Shown here piece by piece: positions 11,361 to 23,389 of a stretch of DNA of 64,000 nucleotides. How positions within the stretch are numbered: the first letter of the stretch is position 1; every line of letters begins with the position of its first letter. This DNA is from Sclerodactyla briareus (lineage: Eukaryota; Echinodermata; Holothuroidea; Dendrochirotida; Sclerodactylidae): the NCBI GenBank assembly GCA_026419785.1, contig JAODTK010005589.1, positions 434,001 to 498,000 on the forward strand. The letters run 5' to 3'. The position numbers and the translations under genes were made by a program. A model generated the notes under the pieces. The model searched no databases. It saw nothing but the letters and a program-made list of their open reading frames with translations, and was not told the DNA's origin.

Positions 11361-11612
11361 TATATCTTCGCATCCTCGCGCATTCGAACTTTTGATGACG
11401 GAGGAGATCTCAAGTCCATGTTGAAACCACCATTCACTTTCGTATTAATATTGTTGAATCTTTTGACCCTCATCATTCTTATTCGAAACAACAAACTTGT
11501 ACACATACGATTTATAATCAGAAATGAATTGCTGAGGATTAGGTGAAACCATAATTAGATAAGTAGGCGACGAAAGAGCAAGGCTCTACTATTATTTTCC
11601 CTATTGGTATGT

Positions 11613-12520
11613 TCACCAATTGACCAAGCATGCAAAATACCTTTGAGCCATTGCAATTACCGGGGTAGGGGGAAATTCACCTAGAAATCCTCCTCCTTGT
11701 ATTGAAACAAAATCCCATATGCTGACTGCTCTTTGGGAAAAACAAACAGATTGTAGTGGAATAGTTAGGATGTTTTTTACAAAGAGTTCGAATGATTCAA
11801 CATTCACACCATAATCTTTAATGATTATTTCATACCATTTTAAAACTTTCAACGAAGAGAGGCAGCCAACCGTAATTAAAACTGTAACACTCGCGTATTG
11901 CGTAATCTTAATTTCCTTGCGAGATAACAAGCCCTTTTAATATTTGTGTTTTTTCGTAGGAAGACCGTTTAATAATCCGTACAAAATAGAGAGATATGGT
12001 CTTGAAGCGCAACGCTGGCGGACACCCCTGGACATATTCTTAATATCTGAGAGATCCATGTTTCTGATGCAAAGATGAAGAAATTGTTCTTAAAAAAAAA
12101 CGTCGTCACCCAGTTTCCTGAATTCTGGACCTCAATTAAGGTGAAATGCAAAATTTAAGGATAAGTTTCCGATTAAAAAGAACCAAACCATCGGATGCGT
12201 TCCCGAATCAAGTAGAAAAATAATGGTAATATTGCAATAACTGAAAAACAGTTGGTTCAGGGCTGATGATTTTTTAATTGCGTTTTAATCTGTTTGCCAA
12301 ACAATATTATAATCATTGTATAAAATTGCAATAGACAACCAATGCTTGCGAATAGCGATGATCCTTAGGAGGTTTTGGAAGCAGGGATATGACTGCCCCT
12401 CCTTGCTCGTCAGACAACATGACTATTGAATAGAGTAGAAATCAGTGAATCAGTGAAAAATTCCGTCAGAGCCTGGGACGTTTTTCCGACATAGAAAATA
12501 ACGCCTCTTCACATCCATTA
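11613..12520 (-). pseudogene. LINE copy 2, reverse transcriptase remnant
   Basis: The key stretch reads EIKITQYASVTVLITVGCLS, the position of the RT catalytic box 'QYADDT..'; both aspartates are lost through a local shift or substitution. Upstream, across shifts, comes a GVSASVALQDHISL segment equivalent to 'RQGCPLSPLLF', a phrase close to 'F.NCVK.F', and an LTSKEGQSYPCFQNLL segment in the place of 'L.LIPK..KD'. About 900 bases follow RT block order and match copy 1 (5910-5150). With no intact YADD box it cannot be functional. Confidence 0.72.
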
Positions 12521-12769
12521 AGAGTAACGAGAACCCTCACCCCTAAAATTGTGATTTCTCGCAACTATTCAACTGATAAAAATTACCAAATAAAAAATCA
12601 GTGGGGGGCTTCAGGCGAATATTTTATTTTCCTGAGATTTTGCGACCGTCGTTGGGCTCTATCTTTCATTTCGCACCCCCTTTTCGAATTTAAGAAATCT
12701 CGGCTATTTTCTCCTCTACATCACTCCATCAAGGGCCCGGGAACTAATGACCAAGTCCATGTAGCCCGA

Positions 12770-13050
12770 AGTTAATAAACACGGCGCTTATGCTTAGTCA
12801 TCAGCAATAATTCCTGTACGGCTGGGAAAAATTGAAGTCGAACCAATATTTCTTTCCAAATAAGAAATATATTTGAGAATACAAACTCGTATTGATTTCC
12901 ATACTCTGCATGTGACGTGGAAACTAATCTTTTCGATTCAACTTTGAGCTTGATCACTCCCCAGAGCAGTGTCCGTTTAAAAGCTGGATCCCTGCGCACG
13001 TATTAGCAATTGTGGAACCAATTAGATGTTTAAACTCATCGGTTAACTAA
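12770..13050 (-). pseudogene. LINE copy 2, endonuclease-RT linker
   Basis: Reads LLWGVIKLKVESKRLVSTSH followed by AEYGNQYEFVFSNIFLIWKE. The W..IK.KVR..SI..S..KA pattern is typical of the helical linker between endonuclease and RT in L1-like ORF2. It matches copy 1 at 4800-5100, which supports one continuous ancestral element. Confidence 0.6.
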
Positions 13051-13689
13051 TGACCGGCATTAAGTTTCCAATAGTCACGCCCTCACTTGGCACGGTATTA
13101 TTCAATGACGAGTATGCTCGAAAGGTCAGAACCGAATATTGAAGATATTTCCGCAATATCAACAATAGGGATAGGCAAACTGTGCTGGAAGAACAAGGCA
13201 AAAAACCCTTCATACATGGATGTTATTATGCTTTAAAGAATTCGATAGATCTCCAGTGGATGTTCTAGGAATTAGTTCACGCCAAACGTCAAAAAACCAT
13301 ATGACTCGAGCTTAGCATAATGAGAACGAGCACACTGTTGTATGTCTCAACCCGCCTGCTCTTTAAATTCATCAAGTATCAGAAGGAGAAAAAAAAAAAA
13401 AGAAATCTTCCCCCCAGATGATGCGGAACATGCGAGAAGCTTCAATTTACAGAACCGATTTGGAAGAGAACAAAAAACCTGCGCCAAAGGCTAGTGATTC
13501 CTTGACTCTTTCTGAAAACCTATAGCAAGACGCACAGGACAAATGGAATTTGTACCGCTCATTGTGCGAACAATACGTTTACAAATTTCTCAGTTTTTTT
13601 TAAATACCAATGGGGTGTCCTATAACTCTTGAATAAGAATAGTTCAACCCTAATTCAATTTCAGACTTGACCCTCAAACAGAAGGTTAA

Positions 13690-14880
13690 TGAACTACTCA
13701 TTTTCGGGAACACACCTACCAAGTGAGAACTTCATCCATTCAGTTGGGTTCGAGTTATCATGTTCACAAGCCATAATTTGGCCACATTTGACTTTTCCAT
13801 TTTTATCTATTTTCCGGACGAAGGACCGAAATTCACGCCATGACCATACCAAAAAAGAAGTTCCTGTACTCCCTAAAAAGCTACACACCAAATATGCACC
13901 CCGATCAGAACCACCCCTTCTGGACTTATCGTTTCACACGGTTATCAGACTTGACTCTGGTCCCTCAGATGACCCTGCCCTGACCCAAAACAATAGGGTT
14001 CCGTACTCCCATAGGAAGTCGACCCCCACAATTTGAACCCGATCAGACATCCATTCTGGAACTTAATCGTGGTCACAAGGTTTTCACACTTTGACCTCGG
14101 GTGACCTCATATGACCTGTGACCTACCCCCAAAACAAGAGGGTCAATGTACTCAGCATGGGGAATACACATACTAAGTCAAATGATCGCTTCATCCATCG
14201 CAGGTGGGGTCAGTTATCGGGTTCACGAGCCAAATTGACCAATTATTGACTTTTCCTTTCTCAATTTCCTATTTTTGACCGAAATTCACCCCCGAGTTGT
14301 ACCAGAAAAAGAATAGGGTTCATGTAACTCCTCAGGGGGAACACACATAGCATTATGAGCTTCATCCATCCGGGTGGGGTCGAGTTATTGTGTTTAAAAG
14401 GCCAAATTTGCCAAATTATTTACTTTTCATTTTTTTTCTATCTTTTTTGACCAAAATTTCACCCCGACCTATACCAAAAACGATAGGGTTCCTTGTACTC
14501 CCCGTGAACAAGCTACTCACCACATTTGAACCCGATCAGAACCATCCATTCTGGACTTATCGTGTCACAAGGTTTTCATACTTTGACTTCTGGTGACCTC
14601 AGATGACCTCTGACCTGACCCTAAAACAATGGTGTCCATGTACATCGCACGATGATTGAGTACACATACAATTCAATGAGCTCCATCCGTTTGTCCAGGT
14701 GGGGTCAAGTCCTTGGTGTTCACAAGCCAGCGTCCACAAACTCCGACTACACAACATACATAATACACACATAAACAGCACCTGGCATGACTGCATAGAT
14801 CCTTCGGAATCAAAAATAATTGTCGATATTCGGACCATAAATACTGGATATCGTTTGTTGATATCTAAATAATATAGCGC
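13690..14880. repeat. TGACCT-rich satellite array (family G), copy 1
   Basis: Repeated modules contain 'cttcatccat..gtggggtc.agttat.gtgttcacaagcc', 'gaccgaaattcaccccgac', 'aacaatagggtt..gtactcccca', 'tgaaccgatcagaccatcattctggacttatcgt' and 'ttgacctc.ggtgacctcatatgacc'. Module starts lie near 13731, 14190, 14362 and 14680. The array ends in a CA-rich stretch followed by 'gactgcatagat'. The same modules recur at 30430-30935 and 32760-33640. It lies inside LINE copy 2. Confidence 0.8.
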
Positions 14881-14959
14881 CCGTACTCGTGGATACACAC
14901 TTTGACATTATACTGAACGTGAGCTTTATAACCTTCGTCAAAACGAGTTTTGTAGCATT

Positions 14960-15300
14960 TCGCACCCCACTCATTCGATATAAGTTGGTATCAGCAGTAA
15001 AGGAATTCGTCACTTTAACAACACGATGTCAAAATAATGGATATGGAAATAAAATTAACCATTTTCTTCTCCCTCTCGAATCACGAAGGACTCTGTCGGT
15101 TAAACGAAATGAGATTCATATTAGAATCCACCTGTTTGTTTCGAGAGTTAGGTCAAAATGTATTTATGATTGTGCAAGTGTCTCATGGTTGTAAAATATT
15201 GGTCCACATGTTCGCATTTAAAGAAATTGTCAACAGTTAGAATGACAACAGTAAAGTAAAGTAAACATTTAAGAAAAATCTCAAACTCCCCCCCACATTT
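14960..15300 (-). pseudogene. LINE copy 2, end of endonuclease domain
   Basis: Shifted - strand frames give MRHLHNHKYILT, PTESFVIREGE and HIHYFDIVLLK in the order of the APE endonuclease C-terminus ('WR..HP..K.YTW', 'R.D..L.S..', 'FSDH..V.L'). The homologous DNA in copy 1 is 4560-4795. The motifs are degenerate, so this rests mainly on position between the 5' part and the linker. Confidence 0.45.
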
Positions 15301-16139
15301 CCGTCATCGGATTAAGACGTCAACCCACAGGACCCGATCGCACCTCGGGCGAAACGACAGAACATGCACTACCCAAACCTGTTAACCAATGACACTGCAG
15401 TACCCTACCGTTGGGGAGATGATTTTTAACGTTAAAAATGTTCACTCCAGCTAAATTAGGAAAAATTCACTTCCAGTAGGCTGTCGGGGTTGGACCTGCT
15501 GCCCGTGTTCCAAAATCATGATGCTTTTTCCGAGAGACTATGGACTCACTGGGGACGGAACTGAGAGGTTGCACTCCTGTGGATGAGCATCACTGAGTCA
15601 AGACTGGTTGGCGATTTAAGCATGGGCGGCGGGGCAAAAAGGAAAACTCCCGAGAGCGGGTCGGGATCGGATTGATAGGGATCGAAAAATGTCCCTACAA
15701 AGGGGGTAGTTACAACTTACGGTTTTTTTTATGCAATACGGTCGAATCTCTCAGAATCTGACCAAAACGCCAACCTGACAAAATTCTGGCTTGGGGAACA
15801 CACTAGTCCAGTCTAAATTTCCGTCCCATATATCGCCCCATAGGCTGCGAGCAGAGGAAGGGGCGGGCCAGCGAACGTCCACGGGAAGGGATCCGAACCT
15901 TGCGGCACCTTAGAAAATCCGACCATGTACGACCCACAAGGGACCAAACTCGGTACCGGACTTTTCGGCCCGAAACGAACCCACAGGAGAGGGGAGTTCG
16001 GCTGGGCAGATCAGTTCTACGGACTTGTGAGCGAAAATTCCACAAAGGTCCTGTGCGGGCCGACTGAGGAGGGGCAACGGGGGCTCGAATATAGTATATC
16101 TACAACTCGCTGACCCAACACTCTCAACACTCCGAATCA

Positions 16140-17200
16140 TAGGCTACCCGAGTCTCACTATTCCGGCGCCCATCTCGAACACAGGCAAGCCGTAGTCTTT
16201 CTTCGGGCGATTATTTTTTAGCCTTTCCAAACAAAGATTGTCCGTACTGTCTGGCTATCATTCGCGTTGATACAGACTATTGGAGTGGCGCTTTTCAGAA
16301 GTCACGTGAGTGTCGGATATAAAGCAGTAGGTATTCGGGACTATCAGTCCCGTATTCCACAGAGGAAACCCCTCGGACTTCCCGCGCTGATAAAACGGCG
16401 ACATGCCTCCAGTCCGTGGCGTTTCCGGGAAGACGAGTACCGAGAATTACCAGACATTCTTACACCGCACAGAACTGGCTAAGAGAACGTTCGACCAAAC
16501 CGTCGGGTTTGGTCGCCCTACTGACAACATCGACCGGTGGTTTAAGATGGCGAAACTGCGGGAATCTGATGGGTACCCTTATTTCAATCAACTTTATTAT
16601 TTTTTAATGTCGACTGCTGCTATATGACAGTTCTGCCATGCGCAGAATTATTTCGAACCGTGTAGTGGTTTAAAGTTTCGTACGTCCATTTTTTTGTTTT
16701 CGGTCGAACTGACGCATATTCTTAGTTTCGGAATACGTTAAAAATCACATTTCTCATATGGGTTAGAATGAACATTCTTATTGATGCTCCATAATTGGGC
16801 ATATACCCTCGTATACCCCCGTTAATATCTTGTAGCACATTTTCTTCAGGCTCCGAAGGTTCACTTCATCATCCTTGATTGCTAGCGCCATTCACTGATC
16901 AATGCGTGAGTGAGGGCGGGGGGGGGGGTAGGGGAGGATTAATCCGTGTACAACGTTGCAGAATGGATTTAGTGCGTCTGACTGTGTCCTTTTCCACAAC
17001 GGTTGCGGAGGGAAAGGGCCCACGGTCGTTGGAGATTTCCTGAAAGAGATGCCCCAGGGGTAAGCCTCCTGCGGGGGGGGGGGGGTGTAGGGTGGGAGAT
17101 GCCTTGCGCCACTGGGGAAAAACTGTCCCTTAAGGGGGGATTTGCACGAGAGTGAAATATCCTAGGGGGGGATGTCCGGTTGTGGATGTTTGGTGGGAGT
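16140..17200 (+). repeat. Dispersed repeat F, copy 1, with promoter-like box
   Basis: Matches 51510-52620 in the same orientation: shared 'cgcccatctcgaa', 'ctggctatca', 'cagaagtcacgtgagt', 'tatataaag', 'ctgctatatgacagtt', 'gctagcgccattcatt', 'acaacggttgcgg'. A CACGTG box (16303-16308) lies 9 bases before TATAAAG (16318-16324), and both boxes and their spacing are kept in the other copy. Short open frames after the TATA box show no family match. It may be an LTR or the 5' part of a retroelement. Confidence 0.6.
16303..16324 (+). promoter_or_regulatory. E-box plus TATA box in repeat F copy 1
   Basis: CACGTG followed after 9 bases by TATAAAG. The same pair with the same spacing occurs at 51688-51709 in the second copy, although surrounding sequence has diverged. 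This fits an element-encoded Pol II promoter reading to the right. Confidence 0.45.
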
Positions 17201-17330
17201 TGTCCTAGGGGAGATTCTCCTGGTGGGTTGGTCAATGGGAAATGTCCTAGGCAGAAGGGGAGTCAGGTAACTCTCCAGTAGAACTCAGGCACTAAGAGGA
17301 CGTTATGACAACTCCCCAGGCACCGGGGGA
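16985..17330. repeat. Degenerate G-rich minisatellite
   Basis: A roughly 20-35-bp motif of the form GGAGATgTCCTAGGGGG repeats with drift, including a run of about 13 G near 17074-17087. Related sequence is present but shorter near 52500-52600 in repeat F copy 2. Confidence 0.6.
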
Positions 17331-17979
17331 AAGGCGGGTGATATACACGCCCGACTATGAAATAACGATAGGTGCCGTCCGGATTTCTGGACTCTTTAAG
17401 AAGGCCCTACGACACTTGCCTCGGGTCTGCTGAGGGTGGGGTGAGGTGGTGGGGATGTTTTCCTATCAACTGTTAGAGGTAAAAGGACATCTATGCAGTA
17501 GTAGAAACATGTGATATCTGCGTGCGGGTGCGTGTGGGTACGTTGACGCTACAAGTGTGTGACCAAGAGGACAGATCAGATCGTTTTTGGGGAAACAGGT
17601 CAAGGCCATTCGATGTACTGTAGGCCAATTTCTAGAGAAACAGATGTTAATGTGATTAGTTCAAGGCAATAATTTATTAGCTTAAAGTGGGCGGAGGGTG
17701 TCAGGGAGATTTATAATCGGGGGAATAGGTTCGCGCCATCCATTCAAGGTCGAAAGAGGTCACATTCTCGCAATAGTTTTTTTTTTCTGTAGTGAGATAT
17801 CTCAAGATCGCCAACCCATTATCATGTTTAGAATGAACATGTGTTGGTTGCAGATATGAGAAGGGCGATATACCCCATTCCAGTCGTCGAGAGAGGCATC
17901 AATTTGGGAAAAAAGATTGTAACACACTATCTGTTGAAAGTCAATAGTATTGGAACCAGAAAGCCTGATGGCTTAGTGA

Positions 17980-18335
17980 TTCCTCGACTGCGTGATTTTG
18001 ATGACCTCAGTTGACCTCTGCTCTCGAGGGGGAACATATGTCCCATTCAGTGTGGGGAAGGTAAAATCTGCGAAAAATTGTTAAACACGATTAAATGTTG
18101 AAAGCAATGGTATTGAAACCAGAAGCTCAATGGCTAGTGATTCCTCGACTGTTGATGACTTCCAGTTTACTTCTGCCTATGACCCCCCCCCCCCCGATAG
18201 GACCAGATGCATCAAAATGAGGAACCCACATACAAGTTATGAGCTCGATCCATCTAAGGGCGGTGCGGAGTTATCGTTTGTTCACCAAGCCAAAATTTGC
18301 CGACCGACTATCAATTTATACCAATTTCATTAATT
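17980..18335. repeat. TGACCT-rich repeat fragment (family G related)
   Basis: Contains 'tgatgacctcagttgacctctg' twice at about 170-bp spacing, 'gattcctcgactg' twice, a C10 run near 18182, and the family G phrase 'gagctcgatccatctaagggcggtgcggagttatcg'. It is a short piece of the same satellite class as at 13690-14880. Confidence 0.6.
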
Positions 18336-21300
18336 TTTGCTGGTGGTGAGCAGCTCTACAAGTATATCGTGTCCCTCGTCCCGTTCGTTAGTTAGTTCGT
18401 TCGATCGTTCGGTCCGATGGTTCGTCCTATCGGGTCGTCAAACATTCAACTCTAAACAGTACATTGAAAGTTGAAACTTGGTGGTGGATGAAGCATGTCA
18501 CTGGCTGGGCTAAGTACCATTTTTTTTAGTACATCATGTCATAATCAATGTGACACTCTTTAGTATAACTTCCTGTCCGTCGTAGATTCCACGCCAATCG
18601 CACCCGGAAGAACTATTCTCCGCATAAACTGACATAATTTACTAACATTTTGGAAGTTTGATAGACTCACTAGTAGGTACAGTCGGGGGTGCATACTTTC
18701 TTTGAGTGCTTTGCCTTGCCTGGTTCGAATTATTACAGCAACAAATAGTTTATGATAGCGCAAACAACTTTAATCGCCCCGACAATACAATGTGACCATT
18801 CCTGAATGGCGGGCGATGTGATCTGGATGATCTGGAACTGGGGGAAAGGCAATCACCAGCAATGTATATCTACATCAGACTGCATTTCCATCGTATCATT
18901 ATCCATCCATTCCATCCATCTTCCATCTATCTATCTATCAAGACCCTTCGACCTTCGAATCCGGGAGAACCGTATTTACGATATCCCTGTCGGTCATACC
19001 ATGACTTAAAAATTACCTGTTTGCTTTGCTTTCCTCGCTGGACGCTCCCCGCACAAGGGGTTGAGCTGGACATTCGAGGGGTAGGCAATTTTGCAAGTTG
19101 CCGTCTGCGTATGATTACCCCACCCCCACATTAAGGTACCGCCAAGAGGCATTGCCCTTATTCCGTGTACCTGGTGCGGATTTTGCAGCTAGACAACAGG
19201 TGCAAGTATCCAGGTCTGCGTACTTGACGGGCTTGATATGTTTGTCTTCTGCTCCGGCAAGCTAACCATAAAAAAAAAAAAAAAATCTACTCTCTCCCCC
19301 ATTGTCTGTCTGTCCGTCTGATAATGCCCCCTGAGTTTTCGCCTTCTTTGATGGATCATATTCAACTCGACACAATATTCATTGTCATCGCGACCTTGGC
19401 AACGCATATCACAGTCGAGGACTATCGAATCCCATTGTGAGGAACAGTGTGAACAGCTATTGCGTCTTTAACTCTATCAATGTTTGCCAAACATCATTCC
19501 CTAGGTTCCTCGGCGGTTCCTTCTATGATTGTCACTTTTTTTCTTATTCATTACAATCATTCGGTGTACTTACGATTTAAGTGGAGTCCGAAGCAAAATT
19601 TAGTTGCATGCCACTGAGGCTTACTGTTCGGGGCGGATTTTGTTGAAACACTTGTCACGACGGTTATTGCATATTTGGGGTCATATTTGAATCACGTGAA
19701 CTCCACAGGCAAATTCATTGAGAGGATGATGGCCAATTGTGTGTAAAAGTACGGAAGGATTCTTTCTAGATAATGAATACATAAATAAATAAAAAAAATC
19801 CTTGAAATCATGTTCTAATGTTCATTATGCAGAGTTTTTTTCAGGTTGGGGTTAACAGTTTTTGATTGAAGGTACTTGAGTTTCCATAGAGGTCAAACAG
19901 TAAATTGACTTGTGGTCTTCTGTAGGGGTACTGCTTTATGGATTTCCCCCCGATGGATGAACTTTTTGTTTATCGTTAGACATTGGAACATTTTTACGCA
20001 ATGCTATTCCTTTGTTTGATGAATTACGTCCCGAATGTTTTGGTTGTCGTGTAGTTGAAATTGTGTGAGCAGCTTTCAAATGGGGAGTTTTGAACCACGT
20101 GACCGTATATACCGGGGCTATTGTGATGAAAATTGGAACTCACAGCTTGTAAACACAATAACGTGACCTAACATGGATGGATGAAGCTCATACTCCTTGG
20201 ATCATTGCAATTACTACTCCAACCTTAGACTAATACTGTAATTAGTCCTAGAGTTGAGTCATTTGCGTTTTTTTTTTACTTCATATTCGCATTTCTATTT
20301 TTTTTTGCGGTCTCAATTTTGTGTACTCTTGTGCAGTCTGAATTGCCCATGGCCAGGTTACAACAATCGTAGATCTAATATACCATTCTGTTGGTATTCA
20401 ATCGAGAAAAATATTTGATTAGTTATTGTACATTGATTTTAATACATTTTATGAATAGCCAGTTTTCGTCAATTAGGATGAGATTTGTTAGAAACGCTGC
20501 CTCGAGGGAAATGAGGGGAAGAAGACGGACGTGATCATTTTGTCCTGGGTGAATTTAGCTTTCAATATGAATCTATACTGCGCAGAAGAGGCAGCATTGT
20601 TTCGAATTCTTGTAATACCGCTATTACCGTTATCAATTCAAACCTTTGTGTTTCCTCGGAAAGAAACTGTTTACTGCTTTTTTGTACAGGTATGAGGGAC
20701 GTTGTTCATTTTTCTTTCCATAAATAAGTGACATGGGCGTTATCCGTTGACGAAGACAACATATTACGCCTAGATTTTCCTCAGACCGAAATAGACGCTC
20801 GTAAACGGTCGGATCAACTATTATACAAACTCGTGGGACTGTTACCTCCTCAATATAAGGGTCCAATTGGTCTATGTGTTGTCCTTGTAGGAAATATTTT
20901 TCATTATATCGATGTCTCACATTTGTTTATGAATATAAAATACTGACGGGCAGCCAACTCCCTTCCTAACCACACTGTAGATAGGAAAACAATATCTTCA
21001 GACAATATTTTATTTCTCACTTAGTTTGGAATCATAATTGACCACAAGAAAAAAACATCACGGGGTTAACATAGGTTAAGGCTAAGAAGGGCTATTCCAT
21101 CAGAATAGAGGGGCGTTATGTGTGTATGATTGTGTATGTTTGTGATTTGAAGCCGACAATACCTCATTGTGCATGGCCAGGGGAAATACTGGCAGACCTA
21201 TAAGTAAAACACTGGGGCGTTACTGGTTGGGGTGGCGCACAATAGGGATCGACCATGCATGATTAGAAATTTGGGCAGTGGAACCTGTTTAAGCAAATCA

Positions 21301-21379
21301 GACGGGCTATGATCCCTAGAGAGGGCATTAGGTTGGAACAGGTAACAAAGTGAAAGAAAGAATATTGGGCCCCAAACAG
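18336..21379. other. Non-coding region with small repeats
   Basis: Contains a short (ATCC/ATCT)n tract at about 18898-18945, a 'gttcgttcgatcgttcggtc' tract near 18385-18415 and an A15 run near 19270. At 20630-20946 both strands are open for 70-95 codons; on the - strand it includes VTVPRVCIIVDPTVYERLF. No family is recognised, and the only strong splice acceptor there (before 20692, + strand) leads into stops in all frames. Confidence 0.4.
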
Positions 21380-23050
21380 TTCATTTTCCAATTGGTGCCA
21401 ACCTAACTTGGGACACAACGTTTCACTGACCCCTGAGACATCTTTGACCTATTAAAGGTCAAGGTCACAGGTCAGTAGGGGGCACAAACAGGCAACTGTT
21501 GTGGAATTGTCTTTTTCACCCCAGTGATCATTCTTTGCGGGATGTTAAGTAAAGGTATATTGACTGCAAGACTTTCTTGCCCATACGAGGCCAAGGCCAT
21601 CAAAGGGCACCATCAGTTACTGGGTGAAATTGCGTTTGGCCCCCGATTCGTCATTCGTTGTGGATGTTGGCCAAACGTATCATCATGTAGATTGCTCATT
21701 GACTGCTGAGGAATCCTTGACTTTGTGTGTGAAAATTCAGGGTCAAAGGTCATTAGAGGGGCACAATAGGCCATTGTATTCAAATTGCCCTTTTCACCCC
21801 CAATTGGTCTTCTTAGCTCAAATAGCTGTGTGGTTGAGCTATTGGAATTGGCATGTTCATTCTATCTTATCTATATCCAGTCTGTCAACAATTGCCTTTC
21901 GGCAAACAGTCTATTCTGTGATGGAGTCGACCAAACTTGGAACACAATGTTGATCGGAATCATTAGACAGTTTTGGGGGGGGGGGGGGCCACCTTTATGT
22001 GAAGGTCCAAGGTTCAAAGGTCATTGAAGGGTCAATATACGCCATTATGTGTAAAATTTCAAAAGTATCTCATCCTACCAAATTGTGGTGCACAGTGCTA
22101 CGTTCCAATCAAATGGTGGTCTCAAGAGTAGTACCGTCGGGGGTATTCAGGAAGTTTGCGCCAAAGTCCCCTGGGCCTAGACCCATTTGGTAAAATTTCA
22201 ACAATGGTCTCATGCGTGCATATCCTGCACAAGTTCAGGGATTTCTCCCCCCAAAGGTACATGTAATGGTCTTGGGTGGAGGGCAGATGGGGGGTGTTTC
22301 GAAGGATTGGCTCGGGGGCGTTTGGGCCTAGGGGCCCATTATATGCACTACCTGTTATCTCCTCCAGTTGTGCCACATTGGCTTGACCATTCGGTCATAA
22401 TGACGGTCTGACAGCCGTACCTTCAGGCTGCCCTCATGGATTTAGAAACCCATGTGTAGGCCTTGGGGGATTCCTCATGTGTAATTATGCAAAAATGCTT
22501 CTCCTTTTAAGAATTTAAGATGATCTAAAACTTGGTACAAATGTCCGTCCCAGTGAAAACTCGGTGAGTTAGCAAGTAAGATTACTGCATGTCTGCTGCC
22601 CCTACATTCGCCAGATTCACAAGAAACTTGTGTGCATGGGAACAAAGTTGGTCCCGAGATCATGGACGTGTCATTTAAGGTCATCGAAGGTCAAATGTGT
22701 GAGATTTTACAAAATACAGAGTTGGTCCCAATTCCAACAAAACGTGGTGGAGGAGGGGGACAGAAGTTGATCCTGGCAACAACATGACGGTGTTCCACGA
22801 TCACCAGAGTCAAAATTGGAGGTCAAGGTGGAATGGACCATGTCATTTTTCTAACTTTGTCATATTTATACAAATTGGGTGCATATGGACACACTAGGTC
22901 CTGAAACGACAGCTAGGGCGATCTAAGAACCGAGGTCAAAGACCATAATTTAATGTGCTTCCTATTGAAGAGGTCATAGTTGGCCGTTGTGCGGGAGATA
23001 GACATGTCCAGCGGTCTACCCACTGCACAGTCTCGTCAAGGTTGTTCGCA
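21380..23050. repeat. AGGTCA-rich degenerate tandem array
   Basis: A motif 'aaggtcattgaagggtcaatatagg' recurs near 21460, 21745, 22014, 22678 and 22930, giving a loose period of about 270-330 bp, with 'caaacttgg.acacaatg' phrases between. Strand-reversed, these resemble the TGACCT modules elsewhere. No coding signal is seen. Confidence 0.65.
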
Positions 23051-23389
23051 CTATCTATGACAGGCCACTTTCAACAAGCTGGCCTTATGTCAATATAGAA
23101 CATTAGAGCGGACCCTTGTACAATAAGCGTAGTTCCCTTAGACATATGCACAAAACACCTTGTGAACATGACGACTGTGGAAACGACGAAAAGGTGTTGG
23201 TCCATACTTGGTATATAGGAGCCTCTAAACAGAGGTCAATAGAAGCCAATGTCTGAACACCTTGTAAATAGGAGATAACTACTGAAAAAAGGGTTATATA
23301 AGGCCCATACAACAATGACATTCTTCTTCTTCAAATTCACTCTTAATATTAGATTGTTTCCACATCGGAAAAATCATTCATAGCGGAGT

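Larger units (their letters stand above)
10735..16135 (-). mobile_element. L1/Tx1-like non-LTR retrotransposon, copy 2 (decayed, interrupted)
   Basis: Inverted relative to copy 1 and matching it segment for segment: 5' part 16135-15300, endonuclease end 15300-14960, linker 13050-12520, RT 12520-11610, C-terminal region 11360-11080, 3' tail 11070-10735. Between 13055 and 14985 there is about 1.9 kb absent from copy 1, including a TGACCT satellite. Copy 2 preserves the more readable RT and C-terminal motifs. Its 5' end abuts another dispersed repeat at 16140, consistent with 5' truncation on insertion. Confidence 0.8.

Noticed and set aside
20633-20946. Overlapping open frames on both strands
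   Set aside because: No family, and the strong + strand acceptor leads into stops in all three frames.
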